Source: PUPG01 sp041686485 | GTDB lineage: Bacteria > Bacteroidota > Bacteroidia > Bacteroidales > UBA7960 | Direction of reading: 5' to 3' | NCBI GenBank assembly: GCA_041686485.1 | Contig: JAWLDT010000066.1 | Span: 1 to 14,674, forward strand | DNA length: 14,674 bases | Shown: one piece after another, positions 6,878 to 14,618 of the stretch | Position numbering within the stretch: the stretch's first letter is position 1 | Layout of the letters: each line of letters opens with the position of its first letter | Program-made: the position numbers and the translations under genes | The notes under the pieces: generated by a model | What the model was told of the DNA's origin: nothing | Database searches by the model: none | What the model saw: only the letters and a program-made list of their open reading frames with translations

Positions 6878-8680
6878 ATGAAAAATCAAACGTTGATAAA
6901 TTTTGGCTGGTATGTACTCATTTTCCTGGCTGGTCTCCTGCTGGGATACATCCTCTTAAACGTATTCAGCAATGACGGTTCACATGATCAGGATCATAAT
7001 AGTGACACTGATCATGAACTGGAAGCTGAACACAACGAGATATCCGGGGATGATGATGTAGTGTACACCTGCTCCATGCATCCACAGGTAAGGCAGGAGG
7101 AGGAAGGCGATTGCCCCATCTGCGGCATGGAGCTGATTCCTGCTTCTGAGGAAGATGACACACAGGAAGATGACCTTTTTCTGTTTACCATGCAGGATAT
7201 GCACAGCGAGTGGGCCAATGTGAAAACCAGTAAAGTGGAGGCCATTCATGCTACCGGCCGTTTACGACTCACAGGCAAACTGGCTGCCAATGAATCAGAA
7301 ACGCGCCGGATAACAGCGCATTTCCCGGGTCGTATAGAGGAGCTTTTTATTGACTACCGGGGAGCGTATATCTCTCGTGGCGACAAGCTTGCTTCACTCT
7401 ATTCGCCGGAGATGAAACAGGCCCAGCAGGAACTTCTGAGTGCGGCTACAGATAAAGAACAACGTTCACGCTTGTATGAATCTGCCCGCAGCCGGCTGAA
7501 ACATTTCAGGCTTACCCCGGAGCAGATCGATGCCATCGAAGAAAGGGGAGAGGCGGTTGCCAACATGGACGTCTATGCTACCCGTGATGGCTACATAACC
7601 CGGATAGCTGTGCGCGAAGGGGAGTATGTGGATACTGGCCAGCTGCTCTATGACATTGCGAACCTGGACGGTGTCTGGGTGGAGCTGGATGCCTATGAAG
7701 AGCAATTGCGGCACCTCGAAACCGGACAAGAGGTCACTGTAAATGTCAATGCCGTACCGGACAATGCATATTCCGGACAAATTGAATTTGTGGACCCGGT
7801 TATTGATCCCCGGACGCGAACAGCTCGTGTGCGACTAAGCCTGGATAACCCGGAACATTTACTAAAGCCTGAAATGCTGGTTAATGCTGTTGTGGATGCT
7901 TTTGACTTTCGTAAAAAGCAGCTTGTTGTGCCGGCCACGGCCGTATTATGGACAGGTGAACGCTCGTTGGTTTATGTAAAACAACCTGAGCGGGAGGGTT
8001 TTACTTTTGAATTCAGGGAGATTGAGACTGGTGCCAGGCTGGAAGAGGGCTACCAGGTTGTTTCCGGGCTCTCCGAAGGGGAGGAGATTGCCGTGAACGG
8101 GGTATTTGCCATTGATGCGGCTGCACAGATGCGCGGGCATTACAGTATGATGGCCCCTCCTGAAAAAACAGTACTTCCTGAGCCTTTTCAAAGCAACCTG
8201 GAGGCGCTGTTTGATCGCTATTTTGCATTGAAAAATGCCTTGGCCGACGATGAATCCGCTCGTGCTGCTGACCGTGCCGGGGAAGTACTGGAACAGCTTC
8301 ATGAAACCGGGCAGCACTCGCTGGAAGGGGAGCATCATGTGTTTTGGATGGAACGATATGCCGACATAGCGGAAAGCCTTGATAACCTACTGGACGCTGA
8401 CGATATTGCTGAACAGCGCATGTATTTTGAACCGCTCTCAGAAGCTTTTATCAACACGGCACAAACCTTTGGCGCCATTGGTCAAACCTATTATGTTACC
8501 TTTTGTCCGATGTATGATGATGACAGGGGGGCATACTGGCTCAGCGAATTTGAAGAGATCAAAAATCCCTATTTTGGCGATATGATGCTGCGCTGTGGCG
8601 AAGTACGTGAGACGATCAGGGCAGGCGTCGGAAATGCGGAAAGAGAGACAGCCTCCGAAATGGAAGGACATGTGCATTAA
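6878..8680 (+). CDS. cusB: CusB-type periplasmic adaptor with HMBD and DUF3347 modules
   Basis: Membrane-fusion protein linking pump and channel, 600 residues. Order: membrane anchor (about 10-30); acidic, His-rich linker (34-60); heavy-metal-binding domain (about 62-88) with YTCSMHP and CPICGMEL (C65, M67, H68, C79, C82, M84); HlyD/CusB barrel-sandwich, hairpin and beta-barrel region (about 115-415); and a C-terminal domain (about 434-585) that I assign to DUF3347 from FCPMYDDDRGAYWLS, NPYFGDMMLRCGE (C543, M545, M569, M570, C573). Known adaptors bind one Cu(I)/Ag(I) through methionines; here two extra sites flank the adaptor core. No lipobox is visible, so the N-terminal helix probably anchors it. 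It is the last gene of the operon and its stop overlaps that of xseB, on the other strand, by 4 bases. The His-tipped C-terminus (EGHVH) is of unknown meaning. Confidence 0.92.
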   Translation: MKNQTLINFGWYVLIFLAGLLLGYILLNVFSNDGSHDQDHNSDTDHELEAEHNEISGDDDVVYTCSMHPQVRQEEEGDCPICGMELIPASEEDDTQEDDLFLFTMQDMHSEWANVKTSKVEAIHATGRLRLTGKLAANESETRRITAHFPGRIEELFIDYRGAYISRGDKLASLYSPEMKQAQQELLSAATDKEQRSRLYESARSRLKHFRLTPEQIDAIEERGEAVANMDVYATRDGYITRIAVREGEYVDTGQLLYDIANLDGVWVELDAYEEQLRHLETGQEVTVNVNAVPDNAYSGQIEFVDPVIDPRTRTARVRLSLDNPEHLLKPEMLVNAVVDAFDFRKKQLVVPATAVLWTGERSLVYVKQPEREGFTFEFREIETGARLEEGYQVVSGLSEGEEIAVNGVFAIDAAAQMRGHYSMMAPPEKTVLPEPFQSNLEALFDRYFALKNALADDESARAADRAGEVLEQLHETGQHSLEGEHHVFWMERYADIAESLDNLLDADDIAEQRMYFEPLSEAFINTAQTFGAIGQTYYVTFCPMYDDDRGAYWLSEFEEIKNPYFGDMMLRCGEVRETIRAGVGNAERETASEMEGHVH

Positions 8681-8913
8681 GCCTCTCCTGTACCGGTATC
8701 TTCTCCGCCTTCATCCGTATCTTCCAGTTCTTTGAGAATCTCACGCACGTCTTCATCGGTGCTGTGCAGCTTCTTTTTGCAGATACGTATGAGTTCTGTA
8801 GCACGTTTTACCTTGTCGGAGAGCTCATCCACGCTGATCTCTCCATCCTCAATCTCAGCCACAATGGCCTGTAGCTCCTCAAAAGCTTCTGTGTATCCGG
8901 GTGTTTCACTCAT
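8677..8913 (-). CDS. xseB: exodeoxyribonuclease VII small subunit
   Basis: A 78-residue helical protein of the XseB family, recognised by YTEAFEELQAIVAEIEDGEI followed by SVDELSDKVKRATELI and a conserved KKKL segment. Length is normal (60-80). Several XseB protomers bind the large subunit to form exonuclease VII, which cuts single-stranded DNA from both ends in the cytoplasm. The start overlaps the end of xseA by 8 bases, which suggests translational coupling. The tail after about residue 66 is acidic and low in complexity (DTDEGGEDTGTGEA), typical of a disordered end. The gene converges with the adaptor gene and shares a 4-base overlap with it. Confidence 0.93.
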   Translation of the reverse strand: MSETPGYTEAFEELQAIVAEIEDGEISVDELSDKVKRATELIRICKKKLHSTDEDVREILKELEDTDEGGEDTGTGEA

Positions 8914-10312
8914 GGTCGGGTTCTTTTGACGTTATGGTTTGGCTTTGTATGGTACCGTTGTAAAGTACTGTTTCCAGGATATCTCCCTGTTTCACAGAGC
9001 CTGCTTCTTTTATGGCTTTCCCGTGGGTTCGTGTAATACTATACCCCCTTTTCAGGACATTGACCGGATCCATTTGCCTGACAGCATTCTGCAGATTGTC
9101 AATATATTGGGTTTGCTGTCGCAACAGCATCAGGCTCTCATTCCGGCATTTTTCCTCAAGCAGCTCCAACTTCTGTTTCCTGTCCTGCAGCAGGCCCCTG
9201 CTGTGACGGCTTACCAGCTGTAATTGGTGAGGCAATGCATAATCCCGTGCGTGACGGGTGACAAATCGGCTTTGTTGGTTCAGCGTCCGAACCTGTTCTT
9301 TGAGCCGGGATCGATTCGCTTTGAGCAATGAAAGGGTTTCTGAACGAAAAAGCTGTATATGATGGTTAAAATGTTGTTTTTCCTCTTGCATTCGCCGGCT
9401 GGCATAGTGATGCAGTCTCTCTTCGGCCGTTTGCAGGGCAGCGGAAAAGTCATTGAAATACTGTATGAGCGTTTCTGCCAGTTTTGTTGGTGTGATCAGA
9501 TTGGAGTGTGCCACCATTTCGGTGACGGTCTCATTGGTAGCATGTCCGATGCCGGTAAATACGGGCAACGGAAAGCGGGCAATCTCACGTGCAAGTTCGT
9601 AACGGTTATAGGCCGATAACCCAATATCACCGCCACCGCCCCGGATGATCGCCACCAGGTCAAAGTGGTGTTTTAATTTTTGGATGCGCCTCAATTGCCG
9701 GGTGATGGAACGTACAGCTTGTTCGCCCTGAAGCAGGGACGGGAACAGGATGTGGCTGACCGGATACTGCCGCGGGTTATCTCGGATCACCTTTGTAAAA
9801 TCCGCATATCCTTTGCTGGTTTCGACCGATATAACCGCAACACGCCGTGGGAGTAATGGTAAAGAATGCTGCTTGTTTTGATCAAAGATGCCCTCCCGCT
9901 TCAGGGCGTCGATGCTTTCCTTTTTCTCCTTCTCCAGATCGCCCAGGGTAAAAGATGGGTCGATATCCAGGATGCGGAGGGATAGGCCGTATACAGGGTC
10001 AAAGGTGATACGGGCCAGAAACATGATTTTGATCCCGTCAGCCAGTGGCTCATTCAACACTTCCTGAAAACGTTTATTGATGGCCTTGTAGTCGTCGCGC
10101 CAAATGATTGCCCGTAACTGTGCCGTGATCCTGCCTTGTTCTTTTTCCATCAGGTCGGGATAGCAATGACCTGACCGGCTGTAATGGTTGAGCCTGTTCA
10201 TCTCTGCCCGGATCCAGTAAGCACTCCTGTAGCGTTCAGCAAGCGTTTTTTTGATGCTAACGGCTACCTCCGACAGGGAAAAGACGGTTTTTTCAAGGAT
10301 CTTCTCGGGCAT
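8906..10312 (-). CDS. xseA: exodeoxyribonuclease VII large subunit
   Basis: Catalytic subunit of exonuclease VII, 468 residues, full length for the family. Residues about 10-115 form the N-terminal OB-fold that binds single-stranded DNA. The catalytic domain (about 130-285) shows RRVAVISVETSKGYADF, the glycine loop IIRGGGGDIGLSAYN (225-228 are glycines) and GIGHATNETVTEMVAHSNL (H257). Many proteobacterial XseA proteins have GHETDVT here; the HATNET form is, as I recall, common in part of the Bacteroidota and need not mean loss of activity. Residues about 285-410 are the long coiled-coil region that carries XseB, and the C-terminal segment PVNVLKRGYSITR is a family signature. The gene starts 7 bases after the flavin reductase stop and overlaps xseB, so the three are probably one transcript. 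Confidence 0.95.
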   Translation of the reverse strand: MPEKILEKTVFSLSEVAVSIKKTLAERYRSAYWIRAEMNRLNHYSRSGHCYPDLMEKEQGRITAQLRAIIWRDDYKAINKRFQEVLNEPLADGIKIMFLARITFDPVYGLSLRILDIDPSFTLGDLEKEKKESIDALKREGIFDQNKQHSLPLLPRRVAVISVETSKGYADFTKVIRDNPRQYPVSHILFPSLLQGEQAVRSITRQLRRIQKLKHHFDLVAIIRGGGGDIGLSAYNRYELAREIARFPLPVFTGIGHATNETVTEMVAHSNLITPTKLAETLIQYFNDFSAALQTAEERLHHYASRRMQEEKQHFNHHIQLFRSETLSLLKANRSRLKEQVRTLNQQSRFVTRHARDYALPHQLQLVSRHSRGLLQDRKQKLELLEEKCRNESLMLLRQQTQYIDNLQNAVRQMDPVNVLKRGYSITRTHGKAIKEAGSVKQGDILETVLYNGTIQSQTITSKEPDHE

Positions 10313-10319
10313 GGTTTCG

Positions 10320-10907
10320 TCAGCTCATATTATCCCTGATTTGTTTGCCTACCTGGTAAGCATCGCCGATCTTTTCACCTACCCGGCGATATTCCCTTAC
10401 AGCACCAAAATAAATCAGCGGATCAAAAGCGGCAATGTCGATGGAGCCGATATCTTCAACATCCTTCAGTTTATCGGTATCCACATGGACTTCCATAATC
10501 TCACCCACAAACTGATTGGTTTTTCCCACCAGGTGTGTATCCTGCAAGCGGCATTCAAAATTCAGCGGGCACTCTTTGATGATGGGCGACTGAACAATAC
10601 TGGCCGGCATTTTGGTCAGTCCGGAACGTTCAAACTTGTCCAGATCTCTTCCGGAGGTGATGCCACAAAAGTCAGCTTCTTTCATAATTTGGGCAGAAGC
10701 AATGTTGACGGTGAAGTCCTGGTTTTGCTTGATTCTTTCTCCGGAGAAACCCCTTGTGCCAACCGAAATTCCCAGTGTCGGCGGCTGACTGGTCAGTAAT
10801 GTCACCCAGGCAATGGTGACAATGTTCGCATTTTCCATGTTTCCGGTAACCACCAGGGAAGTGGGCAGTGGGAACATAATTTTTTTGGGACCGAAACGGG
10901 TTTTCAT
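10320..10907 (-). CDS. flavin reductase-like, FMN-binding split-barrel protein
   Basis: A 195-residue protein of the flavin reductase / flavoredoxin family. Family features are the N-terminal PLPTSLVVTGNMENANIVTI, AWVTLLTSQPPTLGISVG (substrate and flavin binding strand) and FTVNIASAQIMKEADFCG, then a C-terminal strand with DPLIYFGAVREYRRVGEKIG. Members bind FMN and reduce flavins or transfer electrons to partner proteins in the cytoplasm; the exact substrate is unknown. It is the first gene of a probable three-gene transcript with xseA and xseB, although no functional link between a flavoprotein and exonuclease VII is known to me. A perfect palindrome lies just upstream of its start and may control it. 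Whether it takes part in redox or thiol stress responses is speculation. Confidence 0.88.
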   Translation of the reverse strand: MKTRFGPKKIMFPLPTSLVVTGNMENANIVTIAWVTLLTSQPPTLGISVGTRGFSGERIKQNQDFTVNIASAQIMKEADFCGITSGRDLDKFERSGLTKMPASIVQSPIIKECPLNFECRLQDTHLVGKTNQFVGEIMEVHVDTDKLKDVEDIGSIDIAAFDPLIYFGAVREYRRVGEKIGDAYQVGKQIRDNMS

Positions 10908-10925
10908 AATCTCAGCATGCTACAG

Positions 10926-10948
10926 TTCGTAAAAATGTTTTTTACGAA
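10926..10948. promoter_or_regulatory. perfect palindrome upstream of the flavin reductase gene, candidate operator
   Basis: Arms TTCGTAAAAA (10926-10935) and TTTTTACGAA (10939-10948) are exact reverse complements separated by TGT. The element ends 18 bases before the ATG of the flavin reductase gene on the - strand. It is AT-rich with GC in both outer arms, typical of a dimeric repressor site, and would also form a 10-bp hairpin in the 5' leader. I cannot assign it to a regulator family. Confidence 0.55.
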
Positions 10949-10953
10949 TTTAA

Positions 10954-10961
10954 CAAATATC
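10954..10961 (-). promoter_or_regulatory. weak -7 promoter candidate for the flavin reductase-xse transcript
   Basis: Read on the - strand this is GATATTTG, one mismatch from the Bacteroidota -7 consensus TAnnTTTG. Transcription from here would start at or inside the palindrome just described, which fits repression by a bound dimer. A TTG lies only about 15 bases upstream, shorter than usual, so the call is weak. Confidence 0.22.
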
Positions 10962-10969
10962 CTGGAACA

Positions 10970-11000
10970 AACAGGACAAGATTCCGGTTCTTGTCCTGTT
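10970..11000 (-). terminator. strong hairpin, probable terminator of the C69 peptidase gene
   Basis: Arms AACAGGACAAGA (10970-10981) and TCTTGTCCTGTT (10989-11000) are perfect 12-bp complements with a 7-base loop. It lies 76 bases after the stop of the peptidase gene on the - strand and before the flavin reductase promoter region. On the - strand a short T-rich run (TTTGTT) follows the stem. It could alternatively belong to the leader of the flavin reductase gene. Confidence 0.55.
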
Positions 11001-11076
11001 AATGGTTTTGCGCTTTTTGTCATGTTCCGCTTTGGCTGTATTTCCCGGAAAAAGAACGTAAGCCGGAATCCTGCCG

Positions 11077-12633
11077 TTAATGTGCCCAGTTGATGGTTTT
11101 GAGGTGATTCAACATGTCTTTGGCTTTGTCCAGGGCGATTAGGGCCCGTTGATTGGAATAGTTGGTAAGAAATGTGACCCCCAGTTCCTGGTCTTTCTCT
11201 AAGAGTTGAATCGCTGTTTCTTCAATGGCCTCTTGCATGGCAATCTGTTCATCCTCAAAAGCATCCCATTCTTCCCTGACCATTTCAATATTATTGGGAT
11301 AATCAAGGTCTATCATATTTTCCAGGGCGTTAAACACGTCAAATGCATTTTCGGGGTCATAGTCGAATGCCCCTTCCGGGGGATCAAAATGGAAGTCCAG
11401 GTTCAGGGCATCCTCGACCGGCCAGGGTTTGTGATAGGCATCGGGTGTCTTGTTAATTCCGGAATACCATGGTACCAGTACTGATCCGCAAGGGGCGGCG
11501 GTAGTGCGCCAGGCAACAGAACCTACCTCGGTCGGCATCCAGTTGCGTAATTGATATACCACCAGCTCCTGTGTCCTGCCACTGCATATGCTTCCGGTAC
11601 CCGGTTCATGGTGGGGTGATGCATCATCAGGCATTCCAAGTGCATGCGACATCGATAGATCCGGCTCTTGTCCTTCCTGGTGGCCATGACTGCGTAAGAG
11701 GTTAACCACATCCATCATATCGAATGGATGGTTCGGATAGAGGGCAAACGGCAATTGCTCGTCAGCAGGAAGATCAATCAATTCATTTTTGACAAGCGAG
11801 TGGCTGTACCATTGTCTGGGATCAACGCCCTGTTCATCCCTGAAGCTACCCTCAGCCGCCTCGCGGTTGAATGCTTTGCGGAAGCTGAATGGCTCACCTG
11901 AATCAGGATCGTACCAGCCTCGTTCAATCGTGTAATCAACCAGTCCATCTGAGGTTATTACATCGTCATTCTCATCGGGATCGGTTTCGTCGCCGATGAT
12001 ATTCACATTGGGAAGCAAAACCACGGCATCATCGGGGATCCGGGTGGCTATCCAGTGCTTTCCGCGAACGGCGCTGATCATCCATGCTTCATCAGCATCA
12101 GCGATAATATAGGTTCTTCCGGAGGAAGCGTATCCGAAGTGATCCAGCAATTCCGTGGCAATTTCAACACCTTCCCTGGCGGTTTTGGAACGTTGTGCCA
12201 CCAGGCGGCGTAACATATACCCGATGCCACCATCTGTGATATCACCTCTTTCAACGAGGTCATCATAGGAATCTTCATGGGTACGGGTTGCATCTGAGGC
12301 GATGGCGACCCCCCATTCGTTGAAATAGCCGTCAGAGAATTCAGCGCCCGGGTTGCTTGTCCATAAGAAAGCGTATGTTTCTTCGACCTGTGGCCAGGTA
12401 CCTCCCCGCCGCAAATTCACAACACTGCCGGGTTCGTGCTGCATGCGTGGTACGTAGCGGTAATTCAGGTTGCGTAAACCGCCATTTTGCTCAAGATGAC
12501 CAAATATAACAGATCCATCATGGCTGGCATCCTTGCCCACCACAACGGCAAAACAGCCATAAGCTGATTGCGCCGCAAGGAGAGTTACAATCAGAAAAAT
12601 AAACGAGGTAAACAGGGTTTTGAGTTGTGACAT
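11077..12633 (-). CDS. secreted C69-family (Ntn-type) dipeptidase
   Basis: A 518-residue exported hydrolase of the C69 (PepD-like) family. Residues 1-26 form a signal peptide ending in AAQSAYG. Cys27 follows in CFAVVVGKDASHDGSVIFGH, the N-terminal motif of the family, in which the free N-terminal cysteine is the nucleophile. Signal peptidase cleavage before C27 would thus both export and activate the enzyme. Further family-like segments are NEWGVAIASDATRT, TYIIADADEAWMISAVRGKHWIA and YSHSLVKNELIDLP. The sequence YGC is a poor lipobox (A at -3), but lipoprotein processing cannot be excluded and would block the cysteine amine. The probable substrates are short peptides; the likely role is nutrient scavenging in the periplasm or outside. 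It is transcribed alone, with a likely terminator after it. The C-terminal 80 residues are charged and helical. Confidence 0.85.
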   Translation of the reverse strand: MSQLKTLFTSFIFLIVTLLAAQSAYGCFAVVVGKDASHDGSVIFGHLEQNGGLRNLNYRYVPRMQHEPGSVVNLRRGGTWPQVEETYAFLWTSNPGAEFSDGYFNEWGVAIASDATRTHEDSYDDLVERGDITDGGIGYMLRRLVAQRSKTAREGVEIATELLDHFGYASSGRTYIIADADEAWMISAVRGKHWIATRIPDDAVVLLPNVNIIGDETDPDENDDVITSDGLVDYTIERGWYDPDSGEPFSFRKAFNREAAEGSFRDEQGVDPRQWYSHSLVKNELIDLPADEQLPFALYPNHPFDMMDVVNLLRSHGHQEGQEPDLSMSHALGMPDDASPHHEPGTGSICSGRTQELVVYQLRNWMPTEVGSVAWRTTAAPCGSVLVPWYSGINKTPDAYHKPWPVEDALNLDFHFDPPEGAFDYDPENAFDVFNALENMIDLDYPNNIEMVREEWDAFEDEQIAMQEAIEETAIQLLEKDQELGVTFLTNYSNQRALIALDKAKDMLNHLKTINWAH

Positions 12634-12703
12634 GGTTGTAGTTGGTTATTTGGTTATATATGTATTTGGTTGTTTAACATATTGTGATGTTTGCATCTTA
12701 GTC
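12634..12703 (-). promoter_or_regulatory. upstream region of the peptidase gene, with short TTGGTT repeats
   Basis: On the + strand the six-base motif TTGGTT occurs three times (12643-12648, 12650s and 12660s), two of them inside TATTTGGTT-like phrases, just before the peptidase start. I see no clear TAnnTTTG box on the - strand. The motif may be degenerate microsatellite sequence rather than regulatory sites. Confidence 0.25.
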
Positions 12704-12734
12704 GGTAAACGGTGAACGGTGAACGGTGAACAGT
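12704..12734. repeat. heptamer microsatellite GGTGAAC, cut by the gap
   Basis: One GGTAAAC (12704-12710) and three GGTGAAC units (12711-12731) follow in tandem, then AGT runs into the gap. The full length is unknown because the array enters the run of N. On the other strand it reads as GTTCACC. Confidence 0.9.
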
Positions 12735-12834
12735 NNNNNNNNNNNNNNNNNNNNNNNNNNNNNNNNNNNNNNNNNNNNNNNNNNNNNNNNNNNNNNNNNN
12801 NNNNNNNNNNNNNNNNNNNNNNNNNNNNNNNNNN
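12735..12834. other. assembly gap of 100 N
   Basis: Exactly 100 N between two different short-repeat arrays. The round number suggests a placeholder of unknown true size. Translations running through it are meaningless. Confidence 0.99.
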
Positions 12835-12926
12835 CTTTCTTCCTTCCAGCTTCAAGCTTCGAGCTATCTTCTTCTTTCTTCCTTCCAGCTTCGAGCTTCG
12901 AGCTTCGAGCTATTTTCTTCCAGCTA
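12835..12926. repeat. compound minisatellite, CTTCGAG heptamers in 39-bp units
   Basis: The string CTTTCTTCCTTCCAGCTT begins at 12835 and again at 12874 (39-bp period). Each copy ends in tandem CTTCGAG-like heptamers, one with CTTCAAG in the first copy and three exact in the second, followed by AGCTAT and a run of CTTC. A third degenerate unit (TTCTTCCAGCTATTG) reaches into the amidohydrolase gene, whose stop codon TAG lies at 12924-12926 in its AGCTA. The heptamer is partly palindromic. The array begins at the gap and so may be longer. Confidence 0.88.
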
Positions 12927-14618
12927 TTGTTCTTCCCCCTTGATATATACCGTTTCACCCCCCAAAACTGTCCGCAACACTTCTATTTCATGGATCTCAT
13001 CCTCGGGGATGTCAAAATAGTCCCGGTCGATAACCACGAAATCAGCCAGGTTATTGCGTTTGATCGCTCCTTTTTCGTTTTCCGAAAACTCGAGGTAGGC
13101 CGGCCAGACCGTATAGGCTTTTAATGCCTCTTCGCGGCTTAGTCGCTGTTCGGGAAACCACCCATCAGATGGGTTTCCTTCTCTGTCCTGCCGGGTAACG
13201 GCTGCATGCATTCCATAAAAAGGGTTGTAGGGCGATACGGCATAATCGGAGCCTGCTGCGATGATACCACCATTATCAAGAATACTTCGCCAGGCATAAG
13301 CCCTGGAGGCCCTTTCACTGCCAATCCTCGCTTCGGCAAACAGCATATCTTCCGTAGCGTGTATTGGTTGCATGGAGGCTATGACATTTCGGTCGGCAAA
13401 ACGCATCAGGTCATCTTCAGACAGGATCTGGGCATGTTCTACAACCAGTCTGGCTTCCTCCGGAGTTTTTCCGGTCATCTCCATGGCTTTTTCAAAAGCA
13501 TTCAATGTGACATGGTTACCCCTATCTCCGATAGAATGGGTACGAGTGCTATATCCAAGCTCCAGAAGGTCGGCAACAAGTGACGAATAAGCCTCTATAT
13601 CCTGTCCAAGCTCACGTAAAGAGCCGGTTTCCTCCGGGGCGTCCTCATAGGGTTCTTTCAGAGCTGCACCGCGCCCGCCCAGGGACCCATCGATAAATTT
13701 CTTTACCCATCTCACCGTGTACCGGTCATCATAAAGACCGATCAGCGGTCGTCCGACCTCCATGGCTGTAGAATCCGTTACAGCATCCATCAGGCGCACT
13801 TTCAGGGCTTCTTCCTCATAGGCATCACATCGAAGATGAATATCATCCATGGTGCTGGCAGTCAGGTCATGAATGGTGGTCAGACCCGCAGCAAGGGCTG
13901 CCTCACTGCCCATTCCAAGTGCCTCTGTTCGTTCTTCTTCCGACAGTTCGGGGGCTTCGGGTACATGCTGGTTGACAAGCCAGCCTGCCGCGGAGACAAG
14001 CACGCCTGTGGCCTGCCCTTCATCATCACGAACGATGGTTCCGGCTTCTGGATCGCTGGTCGAATGATCAATACCGGCAACTTCAAGGGCTTTGCTGTTA
14101 ACCAAATGGGCATGGCCGCAATATCGGCGTAGTACAACCGGATTATCAGGGCTAACCCGGTCAAGTAACCGGCGATGAGGCTCCTCTTCCCAGAGTGCAT
14201 CATTATAGCCGCTGGCAATAATCCACTCACCTGGAGATGCCTGGGCTGTCGCTTCTTCTATTGTTGCCAGGAGATCTTCTAAAGGCATCCAGTATACATC
14301 GAGGGGCGCAGCATACAAATTTCTGCAAAGACTTTCAAAATGCATGTGGCTTTCTGTCAGTCCTGGGATAACCGTTTGTCTTTCCAGATCTACCACCCGG
14401 GTTTTATCACCGGCATATTCCATGGCCTCTTCATTGTTGCCAACAAATAAGAACCGATTGCCGCGAACGGCAATAGCTGCAGCTACAGGTTTATCCTCAT
14501 CCATGGTATAAACATGTGCGTTGGTATATATGATATCGGCACGTTTGCTGTTACATCCGGTTAGCATAGCAAACAAAATTACCGGAATAAAGGCAATAGG
14601 TAATAAGTGTTTTTCCAT
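12924..14618 (-). CDS. lipoprotein amidohydrolase of the YtcJ / amidohydrolase-3 type
   Basis: A 564-residue metal-dependent hydrolase. Residues 1-22 carry a lipoprotein signal with lipobox LTGC (C22), so it should be anchored to a membrane facing the periplasm or outside. The amidohydrolase barrel shows TESHMHF (H91, H93), the KKFIDGSLGGRGAAL segment whose lysine (about K306) is normally carboxylated and bridges the metals, H361 in RTHSIGDRG, H395 in EHAQI and D458 in GSDYAVSPYNP. The C-terminal strand region NLADFVVIDRDYFDIP is typical for the family. Substrate is unknown; relatives hydrolyse N-acyl or formyl amides and related compounds. Length agrees with the family. The gene is transcribed alone; its start region (14619-14674) is AT-rich. 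The final residues EEQ and the TAG stop fall in a degenerate repeat copy, so its 3' end may have been altered by repeat expansion. Confidence 0.9.
   Translation of the reverse strand: MEKHLLPIAFIPVILFAMLTGCNSKRADIIYTNAHVYTMDEDKPVAAAIAVRGNRFLFVGNNEEAMEYAGDKTRVVDLERQTVIPGLTESHMHFESLCRNLYAAPLDVYWMPLEDLLATIEEATAQASPGEWIIASGYNDALWEEEPHRRLLDRVSPDNPVVLRRYCGHAHLVNSKALEVAGIDHSTSDPEAGTIVRDDEGQATGVLVSAAGWLVNQHVPEAPELSEEERTEALGMGSEAALAAGLTTIHDLTASTMDDIHLRCDAYEEEALKVRLMDAVTDSTAMEVGRPLIGLYDDRYTVRWVKKFIDGSLGGRGAALKEPYEDAPEETGSLRELGQDIEAYSSLVADLLELGYSTRTHSIGDRGNHVTLNAFEKAMEMTGKTPEEARLVVEHAQILSEDDLMRFADRNVIASMQPIHATEDMLFAEARIGSERASRAYAWRSILDNGGIIAAGSDYAVSPYNPFYGMHAAVTRQDREGNPSDGWFPEQRLSREEALKAYTVWPAYLEFSENEKGAIKRNNLADFVVIDRDYFDIPEDEIHEIEVLRTVLGGETVYIKGEEQ

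Noticed and set aside
9560..9670. Altered HATNET motif in XseA as a sign of an inactive enzyme
   Set aside because: The gene is full length, has its XseB partner, and the variant appears to be normal for part of the Bacteroidota as far as I recall.
12646..13124. Several open frames running through the gap and the heptamer array
   Set aside because: They contain about 34 unknown residues from the N run and low-complexity repeats, and overlap the amidohydrolase gene.
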